Shown here: positions 5,073-7,203 of the stretch, in pieces
Layout of the letters: every line of letters starts with the position of its first letter
Position numbering within the stretch: position 1 is the stretch's first letter
Source: Lachnospiraceae bacterium
GTDB taxonomy: Bacteria; Bacillota; Clostridia; Lachnospirales; Lachnospiraceae
Assembly: GCA_009774155.1 (NCBI GenBank)
Contig: VSNE01000457.1
Coordinates: 1-7,203, forward strand
Direction: 5' to 3'
Length of the DNA stretch: 7,203 nucleotides
Program-made: the position numbers and the translations under genes
Notes under the pieces: model-generated
Databases searched by the model: none
What the model was told of the DNA's origin: nothing
The model's input: the letters and a program-made list of their open reading frames with translations, nothing else

Positions 5073-5813
5073 CTATGACAAAACGGCGATATTCTCAACG
5101 CCTTTTAATTTCTCTTTCAGATATTCCGCGATACTGTGAACCGCCCTGAACTTCCAGGCGCCGCCGTCAGCTTCGAAAAGGGCGCAAGAAACGCCGTCCG
5201 ATCCGTTTCTCATACGGAAAACGAAATCTATTTCCGGCTGCTCTATTTCGTGGAATGTCCGGAACGGGCGCAATTTTACCGGATTCGGAACGATCACATC
5301 CTCGACGTTCGCAAGGCCGGTTTTGATTGTGGCTTTTTGAGATACGCCATCATCCCCGTAATTTGCAACGGTTTTATCCTCCACATTCCCGGCCACCTGA
5401 AGCACAACGGCTTTATCCGCATTGTCAATAAACGTTGACTGCATTTGAATAATAAATTGTTCCTGGCCGACAAATTTATTCAATATAATCTGCGGGATCC
5501 TCGCCTGTACGGTTGCGATCGTCCATCTGTCCATATCGCCATTAAAGACAGATACAAGGCGGACTTCCGTTTCAGATTCTACATGAATAATCATTTTCGG
5601 AACCACGCCAGGCGCCGCGAAATCATCCGCCAGGCTTTCTTTGATATAGTCCACCAGGGAAGTAAGCGTTGAAATTTCCAGCGCGTCACAACTCCGGCAT
5701 TTATCAATCAGAATCGGAAATCCGTCTTTATTGAAAAAATATTTTTGCGCGTCGATTTCCTGAACGCGCGGCTGCTGAAGCCCTATGATGTACTGTAATG
5801 CTTCTTTAATCAT
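5073..5813 (-). CDS. Conserved phage early protein (246 aa), function unknown
   Basis: The ATG at 5813 follows a GAGAGG ribosome site, 22 bases after the preceding stop. The protein resembles a family common in early regions of Firmicutes phages. It has an N-terminal MIKEALQYIIGL, a TLTSLVDYIKESL helix (about 49-61), a block GNVEDKTVANYGDDGVSQKATIKTG (about 141-165), then IVPNPVKLRPFRTFHEIEQPE and a C-terminal FEADGGAWKFRAVHSIAEYL. It has no membrane segment. Members sit beside recombination and replication genes, but I know of no established activity. The family recognition is from memory of sequence patterns; the DNA-metabolism role is inferred from neighbours. Confidence 0.75.
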   Translation of the reverse strand: MIKEALQYIIGLQQPRVQEIDAQKYFFNKDGFPILIDKCRSCDALEISTLTSLVDYIKESLADDFAAPGVVPKMIIHVESETEVRLVSVFNGDMDRWTIATVQARIPQIILNKFVGQEQFIIQMQSTFIDNADKAVVLQVAGNVEDKTVANYGDDGVSQKATIKTGLANVEDVIVPNPVKLRPFRTFHEIEQPEIDFVFRMRNGSDGVSCALFEADGGAWKFRAVHSIAEYLKEKLKGVENIAVLS

Positions 5814-5835
5814 CTTGTTTTACCTCTCTTTCTTT

Positions 5836-6228
5836 TTACCCGTTGGCCCTTAACGCCCGCGGCATTGCTGCTATTTTCGGTTTCTCTCCGCCCTTTTCCG
5901 TTGGCTCTGCCATATCAGAAAAAGACATCTGGCCGGGAATCTGTTTCCCGTATTCATTAACAATCACCTGACCGGTTTCTAAATCTTTGCCCATTGCAAA
6001 ATTAGTTTTTGCGGATATAACCCCGGCAAGTTTTGACTTCACGGAAATTTCGATCTTTGCGTCGTCCCTCAATTCGTTTTGATGAAAAGAAAGATTGATC
6101 GTGATTCCCCGCTTTTCATTAAACGGCGTGTTCGGATCCTGCATGTTCTCCACGACGCGCGTAATTTCCCGGTCAAACTTTTCCTGTAATGTCCCGCCCG
6201 CTAACTGCGTCAAATCGACATGTAACAT
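5836..6228 (-). CDS. Phage 'replication terminator protein' family (130 aa)
   Basis: The ATG at 6228 has a strong AAGGAG ribosome site (GGAAAGGAGATCC) that begins at the stop of the preceding methyltransferase remnant. The N-terminal half (LTQLAGGTLQEKFDREITRVVENMQDPNTPFNEKRGITINLSFHQNE) carries the AxGxLxEKF...NxxDPNTP...R.I.I.L.F pattern of a phage family routinely labelled replication terminator protein, followed by a VKSKLAG...GKQIPGQMSF segment. That label is not backed by a mechanism I can point to, and the protein does not resemble Bacillus Rtp. It precedes the 246-residue early protein, a pairing common in such phages. Confidence 0.75.
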   Translation of the reverse strand: MLHVDLTQLAGGTLQEKFDREITRVVENMQDPNTPFNEKRGITINLSFHQNELRDDAKIEISVKSKLAGVISAKTNFAMGKDLETGQVIVNEYGKQIPGQMSFSDMAEPTEKGGEKPKIAAMPRALRANG

Positions 6229-6246
6229 TTTGCGGATCTCCTTTCC

Positions 6247-6692
6247 TTAAATTTTCTTTAAAATGTGTGTTATGACGTCAACCGTCCAACCGTTCCCCAG
6301 CGCTTTATATCGCTTTGCGTCGCTAACTCCGGCCGTGTAGCCGTCTGGAAGCGTCTGAAGGCGTTCACACTCTACCGGCGTTAATTTCCTGATATATCCG
6401 TCAATCAATACGCCATGTTGATCCTGTGCTGTCAATGTATAAAATTTTTCGCCTTCGTTGAACCTCTGCCCGCGCTGGCGTTTATCTATCCGATCCGGCG
6501 TGATACATCCGAAAAGATACTGCCCCATTTTTGCAGCGCCGCCGCCAGCTTCTCCGCATAATGTGACCGCTTTCCCGTGTATCGAATATACGCGGTTCGC
6601 CTGGCTGTCTTTTCTGAAATATCCAACCCCCCCGTCCTTTCAAGTGCACCTTTTCCGCAGCTGATACCGTCAAATAGGCTTAACACTTTCAA
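6247..6692 (-). pseudogene. Internally deleted, frame-changed cytosine-C5 DNA methyltransferase
   Basis: A TTG at 6692, eight bases after GGAGG, begins MKVLSLFDGISCGKGALERTG, the AdoMet-binding motif I (FDGISCG, residues 7-13) of phage C5 methyltransferases. At a run of seven G (minus strand, 6633-6627) the frame must step back one base to continue as GYFRKDSQANRVYSIHGKAV and on to RKLTPVECERLQTLPDGYT (motif IX region) and RYKALGNGWTVDVITHIL (motif X), ending at TAA 6247. Joined, it is about 148 residues against 300 or more for the family. The catalytic PC motif (IV), ENV (VI) and QRR (VIII) and the target-recognition region are absent. Without the frame change two fragments are made: 6692-6486 and, from an internal ATG, 6528-6247. 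It is almost certainly not a complete enzyme. Confidence 0.75.
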
Positions 6693-6708
6693 TGTCCATC
6701 CCTCCCCA

Positions 6709-7203
6709 TTACTGATTTTCTGATTGACCGGCCCACTGCTGCGCCATAGCTTTAGCGACGCCTAAATATGTCTTGCTTCTTCTCCGCGCCCTATCTCCTC
6801 CACCTATGCAGTAATCTTCACTGAATGTTGCTGTTTTTCCGTTTTTGCATTGATATGTAATCAATTTTGGTTCAACAATATCCGTCGGATTCAGCGGATC
6901 AAGGCCCTTTAGCCATAGACACGTTTTCTTCTTTGAAGGCTCCCCGTATTCGTATGGCTGAATGGTTTGTGTCGGTTCTTTGGGAAGATTGTATTTTTCG
7001 GCTATTTCTGGAAAATGCTGTTTCAAATAGTTTCCGCCGCCCATGATTCCGACCGGATTTTCGACCGCTATTTTTTCACAATCGCAAAAAGTATTTTGCA
7101 GAAAAATTCTATGCCTTCTCGCTGTCTGCCATCTTTCCGTTTCTTTTCAAAGTGCATTGCACCGCTAACCGCTAAATGAGTGCAAGGCGGAAACGCAATA
7201 ATC
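6709..7203 (-). pseudogene. PPCT-motif DNA methyltransferase-like protein, frameshifted and partial
   Basis: From the right edge the frame reads IIAFPPCTHLAVSGAMHFEK...REGIEFFCKILFA, then stops at TAG after entering VKK. One base back, the next frame continues CEKIAVENPVGIMGGGNYLK...QPYEYGEPSKKKTCLWLKGLDPLNP...RSKTYLGVAKAMAQQW to TAA 6709. These halves are one phage family resembling C5 methyltransferases, with PPCT as the motif IV counterpart and ENP as motif VI. The break lies near 7081-7090, next to a run of five T on the coding strand, where one base is missing. The N-terminal part with its SAM-binding start lies beyond 7203. An internal ATG at 7044 could give only a C-terminal 111-residue fragment. 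A sequencing error in the T-run is a real alternative. Confidence 0.7.

Noticed and set aside
7081..7091. Programmed -1 frameshift in the PPCT gene
   Set aside because: Zero-frame codons here are ATA CTT TTT GCG, which do not form an X_XXY_YYZ slippery heptamer. A mutation or read error is simpler.
6247..7203. A split methyltransferase in which the two broken genes complement each other
   Set aside because: The PPCT/ENP protein belongs to its own phage family, which has its own N-terminal part, so the missing motifs of the neighbour are better explained by deletion.

Overview
The window looks like the early (replication and maintenance) region of a Firmicutes phage, probably a clostridial gut temperate phage or phage-plasmid. 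Every credible gene lies on the minus strand, so transcription runs from right (7203) to left (1). The genes are tightly packed, with good AGGAGG- or GGTGA-type ribosome sites, several GTG/TTG starts and spacings of a few to about 100 bases. Long plus-strand reading frames are shadows of these genes. No structural, lysis or integrase gene is visible.

In transcription order: (1) 7203-6247 holds two DNA-methyltransferase-type genes, both broken in the reading frame: a PPCT/ENP-motif protein with a one-base frame change near 7085, and a cytosine-C5 methyltransferase reduced to motif I plus its C-terminal motifs, with a G7 tract at the frame change. (2) 6228-5073 holds two conserved phage early proteins, one of the family usually labelled 'replication terminator protein'. 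(3) 5011-4139 is an unrecognised 290-residue protein. (4) 4123-3167 encodes a formylglycine-generating-enzyme/C-type-lectin-like protein whose C-terminus looks like the variable region of a diversity-generating retroelement (DGR). A GC-rich hairpin with a GATA loop follows its stop, as expected of a DGR target. No reverse transcriptase or template repeat is in the window. (5) 3100-2069 holds three small uncharacterised genes, one with a zinc ribbon, and two inverted repeats in the gap at 2294-2395.

(6) 2080-692 is the centrepiece: eight tandem 10-bp repeats, a small winged-helix gene and a tubulin/FtsZ-family GTPase gene that overlap by ATGA. This is the architecture of a type III (TubZRC) partition system: tubC, tubR, tubZ. 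(7) 675-1 is the start of a phage replisome organizer gene. Inside it lie helically phased CGTGA repeats, a purine/pyrimidine-skewed AT-rich stretch and strong inverted repeats, together a candidate replication origin.

Taken together, origin plus organizer plus TubZRC suggest an element that replicates and segregates as an extrachromosomal circle (phage-plasmid) and also carries a hypervariable binding protein. All family calls come from reading the translations; no database search was possible.
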